From positions 7,526,515-7,590,514 of the forward strand of contig JAKSZT010053881.1 in the NCBI GenBank assembly GCA_026826555.1: DNA of 64,000 bases, written 5' to 3'. Of this stretch, positions 12,261 to 23,898 are shown piece after piece. Source of the DNA: Tolypeutes matacus (lineage: Eukaryota; Chordata; Mammalia; Cingulata; Chlamyphoridae). The number at the start of each line of letters is the position of its first letter. The first letter of the stretch is position 1. The notes under the pieces were generated by a model. That model did no database searches and was not told the origin of the DNA. It was given only the letters and a program-made list of their open reading frames with translations. Made by a program: the position numbers and the translations under genes.

Positions 12261-13344
12261 TTTGTAATAACTCTTCATGGTTTTAAGGTCCAGGGATCAT
12301 GCTTCGTATTTGCCTCCCTCCCAATCCTGTTAAATTGGGTCCACATAAAACTCTCTCTCCCTCTACCCCTAACATATACACACTCAGGGTGAGTGAGTAA
12401 GACCAAGTGAAATAGCTTTGGGATTCATTAGAACTGACTCTAATTGGGTCACATGCTTATCCCTGAACTAGAGGGATACCACACTCTAATTGGCTAGACC
12501 TGGGTCACGTGCCCACCACTGGGTACAGAGGAAGAATCAGTTCACTTAATTGATCCCCATGGGCTGAGCTTAGATAGTTCTCCAAGGAAAACATGGGTGA
12601 CATTTCTAGAAAAAGCAAAATAGGTGGTATAGATTTGGATGTACAAAATCACCAAATCTCTGCTACAGGCACTTCTCTTCCCTGGGCAATTGCCCAAGGG
12701 CTACACAAGGTAAATTAATCCAGATAGCAATAATTTATTAAAAATGCCACACCTATTCAAATTGACAACAATATAAAACTTTACTAAATCCAAAGCTAGA
12801 ACTCCAGTGAAAAACTAATGCAATGTATTATTAATATATATCAATAATTAATAACTACTCTTAGAGATATCCTATTGCTTAGCAGAAAATGTTAGATGAT
12901 AGATGAGCAATTGATCAAAAGGTCAGAGGTCACAGCATTCCTGTGATGTAGGAAGTGCTGGAGAACAGCTGTGAATATCCCAGGAATTTTCTGTATTAAT
13001 AAAGCAACATTTTGGTTCCCAAACACTGACCTGAGTTCTAGTTTGGTGAACTTTGTGTTTTTTATTCACCTTTAGCTTTCAGTATTTTCAAATGGAGGTT
13101 AATACAAGGAAAAGACCCAAAGGATAAGGATGGAAAAATAATTTTCCTTTTTTTTACCACACACCATTTGATGTACATGCAATACAAACCGAAGGATGAA
13201 AAGAAAGCTGGTAAATGTGAAATTCTACATACCTTATGAGGCTAAAGGAGGAACAAGTAAAGAGATCAGGATCTGATTTCAGATTTAGCTTGCTCTCCAT
13301 AGATATCCCAGGAATTCAGAAAAATTCAGGTGCAGACACAACCA
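12261..13344. other. Unrecognised sequence
   Basis: AT-rich DNA without a recognised gene or repeat. Confidence 0.45.
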
Positions 13345-13570
13345 GCATGAGCATCTGCTACCTGCCAGTCACTGTGCCCAAATGATTGCTGGCATGGTCT
13401 CATTTCATCCTCATGAGAATTCTGAGAGATGGCTAATACTCTCCCTTTTCTAAAGATGAGGAAATTGAGGTCAGAAACGTAAAGATCACAAAATTTCTCA
13501 GTGGTGGAACTGGACCTGGATCCAGGTCTTCTAACTCTAAGTCCAACTCTCTACTATACTATTCTGTTTC
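13345..13570 (-). repeat. MIR SINE, antisense, nearly complete
   Basis: Antisense MIR landmarks are CTCATTTCATCCTCATGAG, AAGATGAGGAAATTGAGGTC, GGTGGAACTGGACCTGGATC and a CTACTATACTATTCTG end. These span about 220 bp, close to the 260-bp element length. Confidence 0.85.
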
Positions 13571-13874
13571 TAGGACAAAATGTACCTTCAATCCAGCTGG
13601 ATTTCCCCCCAAAACTATTACAGGTATGGTTTTTTAAAAAAATTTCCAAAAAACACAAGCATGGCCTTGCTTAATGAGCAAAAATCCTGAGCACTGACCT
13701 TTTTTCTTCCCATGAAGGTGGGGCCATGAAGGCACAAAGACTTTATAATCTAGAACATGTTAACTCTTCTAAGAATTCTGGATAATGACCAAACCTTGCC
13801 ACTCAGAACCCAAGTGTTTTGACTGCTTGGAGCCCAATGCTCCATAACAGTAAGTTAAGGATTAAGCTAGAAGG
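13571..13874. other. Unrecognised sequence
   Basis: A spacer of about 300 bp between an antisense and a sense MIR. Nothing is recognised in it. Confidence 0.45.
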
Positions 13875-14080
13875 AATTGGAAACAGCATGGACTTTGAGT
13901 TACATGGTCCTAGTTTTAAGACAGGCATGTAATTATAACCGGCATAATTTTGGATTAGTTATTCAGTCTTCTTAAGCCTCATCTGTGGAATGAAAATAAT
14001 AATAAAATATCTACCACATAAGATTATTGTGAGGATTAATTAAGATAATACATTTAAAGCACTTAGCACTAATACTAATA
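13875..14080 (+). repeat. MIR SINE, sense
   Basis: GCATGGACTTTGAGTTACATG, CTTAAGCCTCATCTGTGG, AATAATAATAAAATATC and GAGGATTAATTAAGATAATAC (partial quotes) follow the sense MIR order. Diverged. Confidence 0.75.
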
Positions 14081-15364
14081 GTATTAAGGTTATAACATTG
14101 ACCAGAGTTAAGTCCCTTTTGTTGAAGGAAGTAAATGTGTTAATTTTAGTTCATAGAAATATGTGCTAAGTCAGTGAATTTATGGTGCAATAGATAAGAC
14201 AATGCATCATTGCAACCACAGAGTGAGATGAGTCAAGGGCAGGCTGGTATCCAAAATAGCATGATCCCAAATATGTGGAGTGGTGATGGTGGTGAATCTC
14301 ATGCCAATGAAATCATAATGAGAAAAAATTTTTGCAAATGCAGTAAACAGGAATTAAGTATGGAGAAATGCATGTTTGTTTTTTAGGCCCCATTTAGGAG
14401 ACAGTCTGGAAAGGAATTTGGATTGCACAGTGAATGAAGAACAAAAATTACAAGGAGGATAGTTTAAATAATTTAGATAAAAGGAATTTACTGAGCCTAC
14501 AACCTCAGGTATTTCTAGGGCTATATTAAAAGCAAACCAGAAATTTGTGGATCCATGTGGCTTCACCTCAGTGACCACTATTTATGGCTACCACTGCATG
14601 GAGGAGCCCTATTTTTAGATTGCTTTTGTGAATCAGTCACCTAGAATGCCTTCCTCTCCCTTGTTCTTCCCATGGAAGATCAAACCCACCAAAGAAATTA
14701 GGATAGGCAGAAGCAGGGAGCCAACCGTTTGCATTTGTGTCTGGGCTTCCTTGCCAGTCTTTGACCCATTCAATAGTAATCCTTTGGGGAAGGAACACGT
14801 AACTCTACTGACTTTGGATAGGATGATCACCAGGATTGGGGTGGAGGTTTACTATCTTATCTGAGAATAAAATCATGTTGCTTGGATCACACTATCCCTG
14901 GGAGAAGGGGAGTTCCAACTCCTGAGATGGAGGAATGGTGCCTGGCACCTAGCAGTACACACTAAAGGGTGAGGAGGAGGAAGGAAGAAAGATGAACCAA
15001 ATTTGTGGGCCCTTGGCTTTTGTCTTGATTATTTCAGCTGTGAAAAGAGCTGAGGTCATTCACTACATCTCCTCCTAATGCCTGAACTGAAAGTGCCCTG
15101 GATGGCTGGGAGGGCCACTGGGTCAGAAGAAATGACCAGAAAGAGGAGGGCCCTCCAGCACGGGTTGGGGAAACAGTCTTTGTTAGCGTGACTCAGTGTG
15201 GACCAGAGTCCAGAGGCATCTTCACCACTGACCAGACTAATGCTTCCTGAGGACTGCGAGAGGCTGTGGAGCCCCCCTGGGGGTTTGGGTTACTGAGCTT
15301 CTTCCCTGCTGCAGAACTTATTCCTTCACATTTCCTTCATGTCCTTCCTTTGGCATAATCAGGT
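14081..15364. other. Unrecognised sequence
   Basis: No gene or repeat is recognised. Frames at 14354-14578 (-), 14628-14864 (+) and 14633-14830 (-) overlap on opposite strands and have no known motif. Confidence 0.45.
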
Positions 15365-15510
15365 CTGGATGTGACATTGCTGTGGACATTAGGAAAGTTT
15401 CCTAACCTCTCTGAGCTTTTGTTTCCTCACCAATAAAAGGGAGATGAGGAAGCTTTTCGTAGGACTCTTGTTAGGATTCAATAAGAATTTGCACATGAAA
15501 ACACGAGAGT
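15365..15510 (+). repeat. MIR fragment, sense
   Basis: CCTAACCTCTCTGAGCTTTT and GTTTCCTCACCAATAAAAGG followed by TTAGGATTCAATAAGAATTTG correspond to the middle and 3-prime part of MIR. Confidence 0.75.
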
Positions 15511-15549
15511 GATGTAGCTGTTTGGAAAATTTTTATTAGTTGTCACTAG

Positions 15550-15745
15550 GAGATGGAGCATTGGGCGATGAAATAAGCTTAGACTTTGGATGCAGAGACA
15601 CTTGGTTTTGAATCTTGGATATTCTATTACTTTCTTGTTAATTTAGGCAAGTTATGTAAAATCTCAGATCCTGTATCCCTACTTATAAAATGAAAGTAAT
15701 AACACCTACTTTCTAGTTTTGCCATGTGAAAAACTGAGATACCAT
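15550..15745 (+). repeat. MIR fragment, sense
   Basis: AGACTTTGGATGCAGAGACAC, GGCAAGTTATGTAAAATCTC and AAAATGAAAGTAATAACACC (partial) show a second sense MIR immediately after the previous one. Confidence 0.75.
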
Positions 15746-15767
15746 AAGTTATAGTTATTGTTACAAT

Positions 15768-15900
15768 TGATTCAACAAAAACTTGTTGGGCTTCTATTAT
15801 ATGCAGAACACTTGAAATTCAAAGAAGAATAAAATATAGCTTCTGATCTCAACAAATTCACCATCTCAAGGAAGAGACAAGACTGTACACAAATCAATAG
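15768..15900 (-). repeat. L2 3-prime fragment, antisense
   Basis: TTCAACAAAAACTTGTTGGG, TCTATTATATGCAGAACACTTG and TCTGATCTCAACAAATTCAC (partial) match antisense L2 order. Confidence 0.65.
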
Positions 15901-16925
15901 AATAAGGTGTGGAAGTGCTAATAGGTACAAAGTGTTACCGGAACATGGAAGAGGTTACTTTGCAACATTGTCTTTGGGAACGAGTGGGAGTCCTCAAGGG
16001 TAGATCATTCCAACAGCAGGAAGAGCAGTGGAAGGACCTGGTGCAGCTCAGCAGCCTGGCTCCACAGGCAGCCAGGAAGAGTTCATCTGGGTGGGACAGG
16101 AGTGGAAAGAGTCAGATCACATTCACCTGCTAGGAAATTTGGATTTTTAGTGCAGTTTTTCTCTTAATGTAATCCCTTTCTGATACACCACGATCAATTG
16201 GTTTTCAAAATGGGAACTTTGTCAGCCTAATTTTCCCAGTAGAGAGATTTTCCAGATTTCTAAAGAATGGGAGTGTGCTCACAAAGTAACCGGTATGTAA
16301 TGTTGGCATTCCTGACACAAAAATACCTAAAGAAAGACAACATCCAGAATTTTCTGGGTTGTTTATTTATAGAACAAAGCCAGATTGGTTAAAGGTGCCT
16401 TGTTATTCACCCAAGATGACACCTCAATTCATTCATTCACTCATCTTGCAAATGTCTCCTGGCCCTTCTGCAGGACTCAGTGCTGCTTGGGCTGCTGGTT
16501 GGGTAGATGTACCCCCTCCCCCAGATGTCGGGCTGCCTCCTAATCACCAGGCAGTGGCACCTCACACTGTCCCATTAGAGAGGCATGCTCAGCCCGCTTG
16601 TTGGGCATGTTGATGCAAGCTTGGGAAGGAAAACATAATTCACTTTTGCCAGTGACAGAAATGTTAACACTTATTTGAAATAGCTGATAATCTGACACAG
16701 GAGAGTTAAAGGATTACTGTATTTCATTTGGCTAATAATAAAAGCTGTTTAAAAGCTATATTAAAAAGGCTTAATGTATGGTGACTGAGCATTGCTTTAA
16801 TGTATTCTGTGTCATCATCTATTAGAATGCTTTTCTCCTTCTTATTATGGTACCATAGAGTTCTGCCTCTTTTCTCTCAGAAGATATACTAGAAAGCCAC
16901 ATCCATTCATAGAGATTTTCCAAAG
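15901..16925. other. Unrecognised sequence
   Basis: No gene or repeat is recognised. Frames of 74 and 84 codons (15909-16133, 16359-16613) have no domain signature. Confidence 0.45.
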
Positions 16926-17030
16926 AGTCACTCATTCAATAAATATTTATTGAGTATCTACTATGTGCCAGGCACCAGGTCACGCAGTGGGGACTCAAGA
17001 ACACATAAGACATATTCTGGCCTCATATTT
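16926..17030 (-). repeat. L2 3-prime fragment, antisense
   Basis: TCATTCAATAAATATTTATTG, AGTATCTACTATGTGCCAGG and GTGGGGACTCAAGAACAC (partial) are typical of antisense L2. Confidence 0.75.
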
Positions 17031-17094
17031 GGAAAGAATTGATAGTGGAAGGCAGTGGACAAAAAGAAAAAGTTGTGTTTGAGATTCAGTTGAT

Positions 17095-17220
17095 ACTTGA
17101 AATAGTCTTATTAGACTTTCGTTTGGTAGATGAGGAAACTGAAGCCTAGAACCTTAGTGACTTGCAGGGGCATGTAAGCTGCTCCGTGGGGAAACCCGAG
17201 TCTGTATCCCTGATCTTTTG
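17095..17220 (-). repeat. MIR fragment, antisense
   Basis: AGATGAGGAAACTGAAGCC, TTAGTGACTTGCAGGGGC and GAGTCTGTATCCCTGATC match the middle of antisense MIR. Confidence 0.65.
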
Positions 17221-18135
17221 ATTTTACTTTGATGCTTGAGCACTGTTTCCTGCAGCCTCATTTCCCCTGTGGGCTGAGGATGAGTGCTGTGTATTCACAA
17301 CCCTCCCTCATGACATCACAATTTTCTCTCTCAGACCATTGTACCTACATCAAGGGAAGAAAGCTTTGCCATGGTTTCTAAGAGCTGTGATCTGCGGCCA
17401 GACACACCTTGGTCTAGCAGGCTGAGACAGTGCATGTGCCCAGGCCCTATAAGCCTACAGCGCAGTGTAGACCAAAGGGTTGCTACTGGTCCTGTGAAGG
17501 GTCAGCCTGTGCCTTCTCAGAGCAGCCTGAGCTGTGGAAGAACAAATAGAGCTTGAGCCCAGAGAGCCATTCCTCCCTCGCTGTCCTGGATAACCTGCCT
17601 TCTCCTGGGCATCTCTACCATCCTCCACCACCTGCCCCACATCTGCCAGACAGGGCCCATTCTGCACTTTCTTTGGAAGTAAGCTCCTTGTATCTTTGTG
17701 AGACACAGCATATGCTGACCCCTGGAACTTATGTAGATTCTTCCAGTTAAGAAGGGTTCTAAAATTGTGCTGCTCTGTAACAGTTACAGCCACCATAAAC
17801 TGGATAGGGGTGAGAGCAGCACACACCCATTTTTCAGGTGGCTATATCAGAACAGGAGCAAATAAAGCACTGCTTTAGCTGATGAATCCCAGCCCCCTGG
17901 ACTCCCAGCCTGCACCTCCTCACTGGATTCTCATCCTGAATCCCATATTCTGTACAGTTGTGAATTCAACATGAGTGATGCAATTGCTTCTGTAGATGGG
18001 ATTCAGATGGATTAATGATGATTAATTATCACAACAATGAAAAGGAAACTATACTTCACTAATTTAGACCTAACAAGAAAATCCCACCTGAATGAGAGAA
18101 TGTTAAAACATAAGCATAGATATATTTCTAGGAAG
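17221..18135. other. Unrecognised sequence, moderately GC-rich in places
   Basis: Overlapping frames of 61-123 codons occur on both strands at 17371-17826. None resembles a known protein, and there is no clear exon structure, so no gene is called. Confidence 0.4.
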
Positions 18136-18139
18136 AAAC

Positions 18140-18216
18140 CTAGACTGAGGTCCAATGAGGTAAAGACCATGCCTGTTTTGTTCATCACTGTATTCCTAGC
18201 CGCTAGCACAATTTCT
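18140..18216 (+). repeat. L2 3-prime fragment, left half split by L1 insertion
   Basis: GACCATGCCTGTTTTGTTC, ATCACTGTATTCCTAGC and CGCTAGCACAATTTC follow the sense L2 3-prime end. The element resumes at 20172 with TGATGCATAGTGAATGCTGG, so the L1 at 18217-20161 landed inside it. Confidence 0.7.
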
Positions 18217-18460
18217 TTTTTTTTTTTTTAACTTTATTTTGTACATTTAATAATTGAAAACATAAGCAATTAAAAACTAAAAAACACAGATGAATAAATA
18301 TATACATTTCTCAATTAAATGTAACAGATACATGTAAATTTTTTTTTTGTTTTTTTTTTTTTGTTGTTTTGTTTTTGTGAATCAAACAATATTTTACACA
18401 ATATATTTGGTTCACAGTAATGCATTCATACAGTATTTGTCCTTTTGTGTCTGGCTTGCT

Positions 18461-19391
18461 TCACTCAACATAATGTCCTCCAGGTTCATCCCATATTACC
18501 ATATGCTTTATGACTTCATTTCTTCTTACAGCTGCATAATATTCCATCGTGTGAATAGACCACAGTTTGTTTACCCATTCATCTGTTGATGGACACCTGG
18601 GTTGTTTCCAGCTTTTGGCAATGGTGAATAATGTGGCTATGAACATCGGTGTGCAGATGTCTGTTCGTGTCACTGCTCTCAGTTCTTCTGGGTATATACC
18701 CAGTAGTGGTATTGCAGGGTCACATGGGAAGTCTATATTCAACTTCTTTAGGAACTGCCAAACAGTCCTCCATAGTGGTTGTACCATCCTGCATTCCCAC
18801 CAACAGTGAAGAAGTGTTCCTATCTCTCCACATCCTCTCCAACACTTGTAGTTCTCTTTCTTTTTAATAGTGGCCATTCTGATAGGTGTGAAATGATATC
18901 TCATTGTAGTTTTGATTTGCATTTCCCTAATCATGAGTGATGTTGAGCATTTCTTCATGTTTTTTTGCCATTTGTATTTCTTCTTCGGAGAAATGTCTAT
19001 TCAAGTCTTTGGCCCATTTTTTAATTGGGTCATTTGTCTTTTTATTGTTGAGTTGTAACATCTCTTTATATATCCTGGATATTAAACCCTTATCAGATAT
19101 GTGATTTCCAAATATTTTTTCCCATTGAGTTGGCTGCCTTTTCACCCTTCTGACAAATTCCTGTGAGGTGCAAAAGTGTTTAATTTTGAGGAGGTCCCAT
19201 TTATCTAATTTTTCTTTTGTTGCACATGCTTTGGGTGTGAGGTCCAAGAAACCACCACCTACTACAAGGTCTTGAAGATGTTTCCCTACATTTTCTTCCA
19301 GTAGTTTTATGGTCCTGGCTTTTATATTTAGATCTTTAATCCATTTTGAGTTGATTCTTGTATAGGGGGTGAGATAGGGGTCCTCTTTCAT
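18461..19391 (-). pseudogene. L1 ORF2 C-terminal part (3-prime segment of inverted L1)
   Basis: Two minus-strand frames (18927-19391, then 18461-18958) together give the L1 ORF2p C-terminus. The first contains the KWIKDLN and [18 protein letters not shown] blocks. The second contains the cysteine-rich [19 protein letters not shown] segment and the late [12 protein letters not shown] block. A frameshift near 18950 separates them. In the intact family this region is the cysteine-rich domain that supports RNA binding during target-primed reverse transcription. The piece is non-functional because of the frameshift and because the catalytic half is inverted elsewhere. Confidence 0.92.
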
Positions 19392-20161
19392 TCCTCACTG
19401 TTTGCGTATGACATGATCCTGTATTTAGAAAATCCTGAAGTATCCACAACAAAGCTACTTGAACTAATAAATGAGTTCAGCAAAGTGGCAGGATATAAGA
19501 TCAACACGCAAAAATCAGTCATGTTTTTGTACACTAATACTGAACAATCTGAGGAGGAAATCAGGAGGAAAATTCCATTTTCAATAGCAACAAAAAGACT
19601 CAAATACCTAGGAGTTAATTTAACCAAGGCAGTACAGGACCTATATGCAGAAAACTACAAAACAATGCTAAAAGAAATTTAAAAAGACCTAAACAAATGG
19701 AAAGACATTCCGTGTTCATGGATTGGAAGAATAAATATCGTGAAGATGTCAATCTTGCCCAAACTGATTTATAGATTCAATTCAATACCAATCAAAATCC
19801 CAACAGCTTACTTTACAGAATTAGAGAAGGCAATTACCAAATTCATCTGGAAGGGTAAGTGCACCCGAATAGCCAAAAGCATTCTAAAAAAGAAGAGCAA
19901 TGTGGGAGGAATTTCGCTGCCTGACCTTGAAACATATTACAAAGCTACAGTAGTCAAAACAGCATGGTACTGGCATAAAGATAGACATATCAATCAGTGG
20001 AATAGAATTGAGAATCCAGAAATAAACCCTCACCTATACAGTCAACTGGTTTTTGACAAACCTACCAAGCCCACGCTGATGGGAAAAAACAGTCTCTTCA
20101 ACAAATGGTGTTGGGAGAACTGGACATCTATAACCAAAAGAATGAAAGAGGACCCCTCTCT
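19392..20161 (+). pseudogene. L1 ORF2 reverse-transcriptase/thumb part (inverted 5-prime segment)
   Basis: The reading starts at the FADD catalytic box of the reverse transcriptase, here read as [10 protein letters not shown], so the first catalytic aspartate is replaced by tyrosine. It continues through KINTQKS, the KYLGVNLTK block, a TAA stop at 19679-19681, then the [11 protein letters not shown] and [15 protein letters not shown] segments (19740-20161). It ends at MKEDPSLT, exactly where the minus-strand half begins. The order of domains relative to the other half proves the inversion. Confidence 0.92.
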
Positions 20162-20215
20162 CACAATTTCTGATGCATAGTGAATGCTGGGTGCTTGTCA
20201 AGTAAATGGAACAAT
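20162..20215 (+). repeat. L2 3-prime fragment, right half
   Basis: Continuation of the L2 at 18140-18216, with GTGAATGCTGGGTGCTTGTC and AAGTAAATGG. It starts with the second copy of the L1 target-site duplication. Confidence 0.65.
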
Positions 20216-21354
20216 AAGTCAATGAAAAGCTATGACAACTATTTTTACTTTCAGATGAATATAGTTCAGGGCTGCTCATAATTTGCAGGCTCAGTGCAAA
20301 ATGAAAATATGAGACCCCTGTTCAATAAAGCAGGGGAAGAGTGCCATTAAAGGTACTAAAATATAAAACATTTTCCTTTCTTCTTCAGTCTCTGTTTCCC
20401 AATTTGTTGTAGTGTTTTTTTTTTTATCTCCTATTTTATGTCATTCTAAATGAAGAAAAAAAATAAGATTTTAAGTTATTAGCATGAATTTTACCATTCA
20501 TCTTTATGTTATGCAATGCACGTTTTTCATACAAATATAAGAGCATTTAACTAATTTACAGAATCACTGAAATTATACAATTTGTATTTTGTAGCTCACA
20601 CATGCACAAGTATTTTACTCTTGCAGTGGAAACCATGCATAAAAGTAACTCAACTGTTTCTATTTCACTTCTTGATATGCACACACTCTACCAATGCTTT
20701 CTACCTTCGGCTTACTGATGAGTAAAGAAAAATGAACCATGGGTTGGTCTATCTTTTCCTTTCCTTCTATGTAATTACTTTCAGTCAAGGTGGTTGCTAA
20801 TACAAGGAAGTAACAAAAGATAGGATTCCTCGGTCATTCATGATTCTTGGAACATTACTGCTTTCTTTCTGCATTCAAAACAAGTTGTGGTTCAAATGGA
20901 AATCATGGCCTCTCAGGGCTGTCAATGCTGCCTTCTTACTCATTGTAGAGATGACAGTCACCTATGCATCATGGGTCCACCTGAATTCTGTGCTCCTGGG
21001 GCATCACAATTGCTATATGCCAATGGGTTGGCATAAAATGGAGGGCACACATATGGAGCTCACACACATGCTCCAGTATCCCATTGGACTTGACTTACAA
21101 TGCACAAGTTCAAAGATAAGATTATTAAGAATTTCAAGACAGCAACTGTAGGGCATTAAACCCAGTACAGAGTGACGGCACAGGTCATACACACATGAAG
21201 CTGGCCTTGAATATAGTGACTCAAACTAATGGCCAGTGTCACCAGCAGAGTTCTAAGCCAACCCACTCTAAAATACAGCAGAAGCTCATTTGAAATTAGC
21301 AGTAGCCATTACTACTTGGAGCAGTAGAAGAGCCTCCAAGAATAACAGTATAAG
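20216..21354. other. Unrecognised sequence, possibly containing an ancient repeat
   Basis: The phrases around 20265-20330 (TTTGCAGGCTCAGTGCAAAA) and 21110-21210 (TTAAGAATTTCAAGACAGC; CATTAAACCCAGTACAG) look like two ends of one old interspersed repeat, but I cannot name the family. The 103-codon frame at 20840-21151 lies inside and shows no known domain. Confidence 0.4.
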
Positions 21355-21356
21355 CA

Positions 21357-21412
21357 ACAGGATCCATTCAACAAATATTTATTGACTACCTATGACAGGC
21401 AGAATTGTGCCT
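21357..21412 (-). repeat. L2 fragment, antisense
   Basis: CATTCAACAAATATTTATTG followed by ACTACCTATGACAGGC is a short antisense L2 tail. Confidence 0.65.
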
Positions 21413-22469
21413 TTACAAGGCTTGTTTATAACATAAATTTATTTTTGTTTTATTCAATGTATGGTTAGTATAAAAGTAAAATTCAAACAACTCGTATAAT
21501 TATTGTAAATTCCAAATAAGTGGAATCTGGGTGAATGATATTTTACTACTTAGTAGAACCTCCCCAACTGTAGGCATTTTTACTTAGAAAACCCCCATGG
21601 CGAGAGAATTCATTTTTGAGGAAATGAAGACTTTAAGGGAGAAAATGGAACAACTACGGCAAAGGTCAGAATTTTCCGCTGTTAGCTTTTATGAATACTT
21701 TTCATATTTTTATGAACACTAAACACAGTCAACTAATGACTTTTTCCTCCTATATTAGTAATAATGCATTGCACATTTATTTCCATTTACCATATTTAAC
21801 TTGATGGAAACTTTTCAGGATTTCTCATCCCCACCATTTCCATAGGAAGATTGTCAATTTGTTTTGCTTTGTTAAAGGTAATATGCATGCAGAACAAGCA
21901 CTTCTCCTCCTCCAGCCAAATGTTCCATGCCTTTCCGATTTTAAGGTGGAGAGTACTCTTCTCTGATGGCAATGCCAGTCCCTGCAGTGGAGTCAGAAGC
22001 AGAGTGGTGGCTGCCTCCTATGGAAAAGGCACTGGAGAGCCTCACCGGTGTGATGCTAGGGAGCTTGTTCAGAAGGACTCTTCTCCCTCTGCACAAGGTT
22101 CAGGATTGGATTGCTTAGGTCTGCGCTTGTTCACTTCTTGCCCTGGCTCCTGCCCCTCCCAGCCCTCCTAAACACAGTGCTTCCTCCTCAGAGAAAGGTA
22201 CACTTTTAAGGCTGGAACGATTTCCCTTCATCTTCCCTTATCTTTCCCAAGGCTGCAGTGCAAAATCTTCTCCTTTTTTTCTCTGCCATCTGTTTTACCT
22301 CCCCATTCTATTCCCAAACCCCAGTTCTCTCTTTTTAAAATTACTCCCAACAGGACCATTCATGTGTACTGGAACCAAGTTGCTAAAAAGGTTTATAGAA
22401 GTAAATTTGTGTACAATTGAATTTTTCTTAAGGGGAATATGCAATTACTAGGGGTTACTGTACATTTCT
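21413..22469. other. Unrecognised sequence
   Basis: No gene or repeat is recognised. A 106-codon plus-strand frame at 21851-22171 has no domain that I know and no exon signals that I can defend. Confidence 0.4.
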
Positions 22470-22670
22470 CTTTGTCTGGCAAGAGCATGGGTTTGGATTA
22501 GACAGATTGAGGTTCAAATTTCAGCTCTGCCTCCTTAGTAGCAATGTGACTGACCTTTGGGAAAAGCTACACAATCACTCTGAGCCTGGATTTCTCAACT
22601 CCCCCAAAGTGGAGATAATAATATCTACTTTGCAAGCACCAGGGCATGTTGAATTCAAGAGGCAGATAGC
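22470..22670 (+). repeat. MIR SINE, sense
   Basis: AGAGCATGGGTTTGGATTAG, GAGGTTCAAATTTCAGCTC, TGACTGACCTTTGGG and GGAGATAATAATATCTAC are in sense MIR order. Confidence 0.85.
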
Positions 22671-22969
22671 AAAATGCATAATCAGGATGGTGCGCACTTA
22701 CGTAAAATTATGTGTATATATAGAGAGAAGGGAATGGAAGAATTTTCAACAAAATGTTGATAGTGGCTGGATTTGGGAGACATTTGCTTTTTTCCATTTT
22801 TTCTTCCTATATTGTTTGAATATTTTTTTTACTAACTACTATTATTAGCTGAGGAAATGGGAAAAATGTTTCAGCCTTAAATTGCAAGATTGTTAAGACC
22901 TTAAAAAAATACATACACATGTATATATTACCTGATATAAAAAGGTACAATTTATTAGATTTTTGCTCA

Positions 22970-23060
22970 AAGCCAGGCATTTCACTATGTTCTTTATGCC
23001 CATTATTTAATTTAATCCTCATGACATTTTAAAAGGTTGGTGTTACTCTAATCCTATCAT
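22970..23060 (-). repeat. MIR fragment, antisense
   Basis: AGCCAGGCATTTCACTATG and TTTAATTTAATCCTCATGAC match the antisense MIR 5-prime part. Confidence 0.6.
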
Positions 23061-23789
23061 GATGCCTCATTTATAGCAGGTACCCGGGAAATTCTGTTTT
23101 TTCTTCTTTCTTCTGTGCTGTATGGTTGCTTAGGATTTTTGTCTTACTATATTCACATAGCCAGATATCAAGTCAATGGCTGATCTGTTTTCAGTGCTTT
23201 GGGGCACTGAATATTCCATTAAACATTTTTTTTTTTTTTTTGAGTGGATGAAGAGTTCCAGGCAAATATTTCATATATAATTTTGGAAAAAGGAATTTCT
23301 CTGTTTTAATATACATTTCAATTATGATTTCTGTCTGTAAAGAGTGTTAGCTTTCTATTTTTCTAAGGACTGCTCTAGCTTGCTTTGTAGTAAGGACAAA
23401 ATATGAGATTTGCTTAAAACTTGATGCTCATTAGCAATTGTTATCTTTTGCTATTTAAAACTTAAGGAGCTTGCTTTCTCTTTAAAAGAAATGTACAGTG
23501 GCAAGTGCTTAAAATGTGACCATGTAGATTGAAGACACAGAAATAATCTACTTTCTTCTAAAATGTGTCTTTTGCATTCTTCCAAGCACTAATTATCCAA
23601 CTTTCAGGCCCCATGGATCAATAATTATTCATGACTGGGACCCATCAGTAGCTAGTAAGTGCTTTATGCAATTTTCAGGTCACTTTTGTAGTTAGAGATT
23701 TCTATTCTGTCACATGGAAATCCTTTTCTGCCAGAGCATAAATGAATACTTCTTAGCTGTGCTCCACAGGGGAGGGCAATTCCAAGAAG

Positions 23790-23795
<6 letters not shown>
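23061..23795. other. Unrecognised AT-rich sequence
   Basis: It contains an interrupted T run at about 23226-23240 and otherwise nothing I recognise. Confidence 0.45.
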
Positions 23796-23837
<42 letters not shown>

Positions 23838-23847
23838 NNNNNNNNNN

Positions 23848-23892
<45 letters not shown>
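23796..23892. repeat. (GA)n microsatellite containing an assembly gap
   Basis: Pure AG/GA dinucleotide repeats flank ten Ns at 23838-23847. The Ns are inside the repeat, so the true repeat length is unknown and the ten-base gap is a placeholder. Window coordinates to the right of it depend on that placeholder. An 80-codon frame through the repeat is an artefact. Confidence 0.98.

Positions 23893-23898
<6 letters not shown>

Larger units (their letters stand above)
18217..20161 (-). mobile_element. L1 insertion with 5-prime inversion (twin priming)
   Basis: The 3-prime part (18217-19391) is antisense: poly(T), a 3-prime UTR, then the ORF2 C-terminus. The 5-prime part (19392-20161) is on the plus strand and encodes the reverse-transcriptase to thumb region of the same ORF2. 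The direct repeat CACAATTTCT at 18207-18216 and 20162-20171 flanks the whole object, so it is one insertion event. A 23-nt ORF2 segment coding MKEDP is present twice: inverted at the internal junction (19369-19391) and at the far end (20142-20164). This layout is diagnostic of twin priming during L1 integration. Confidence 0.92.
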
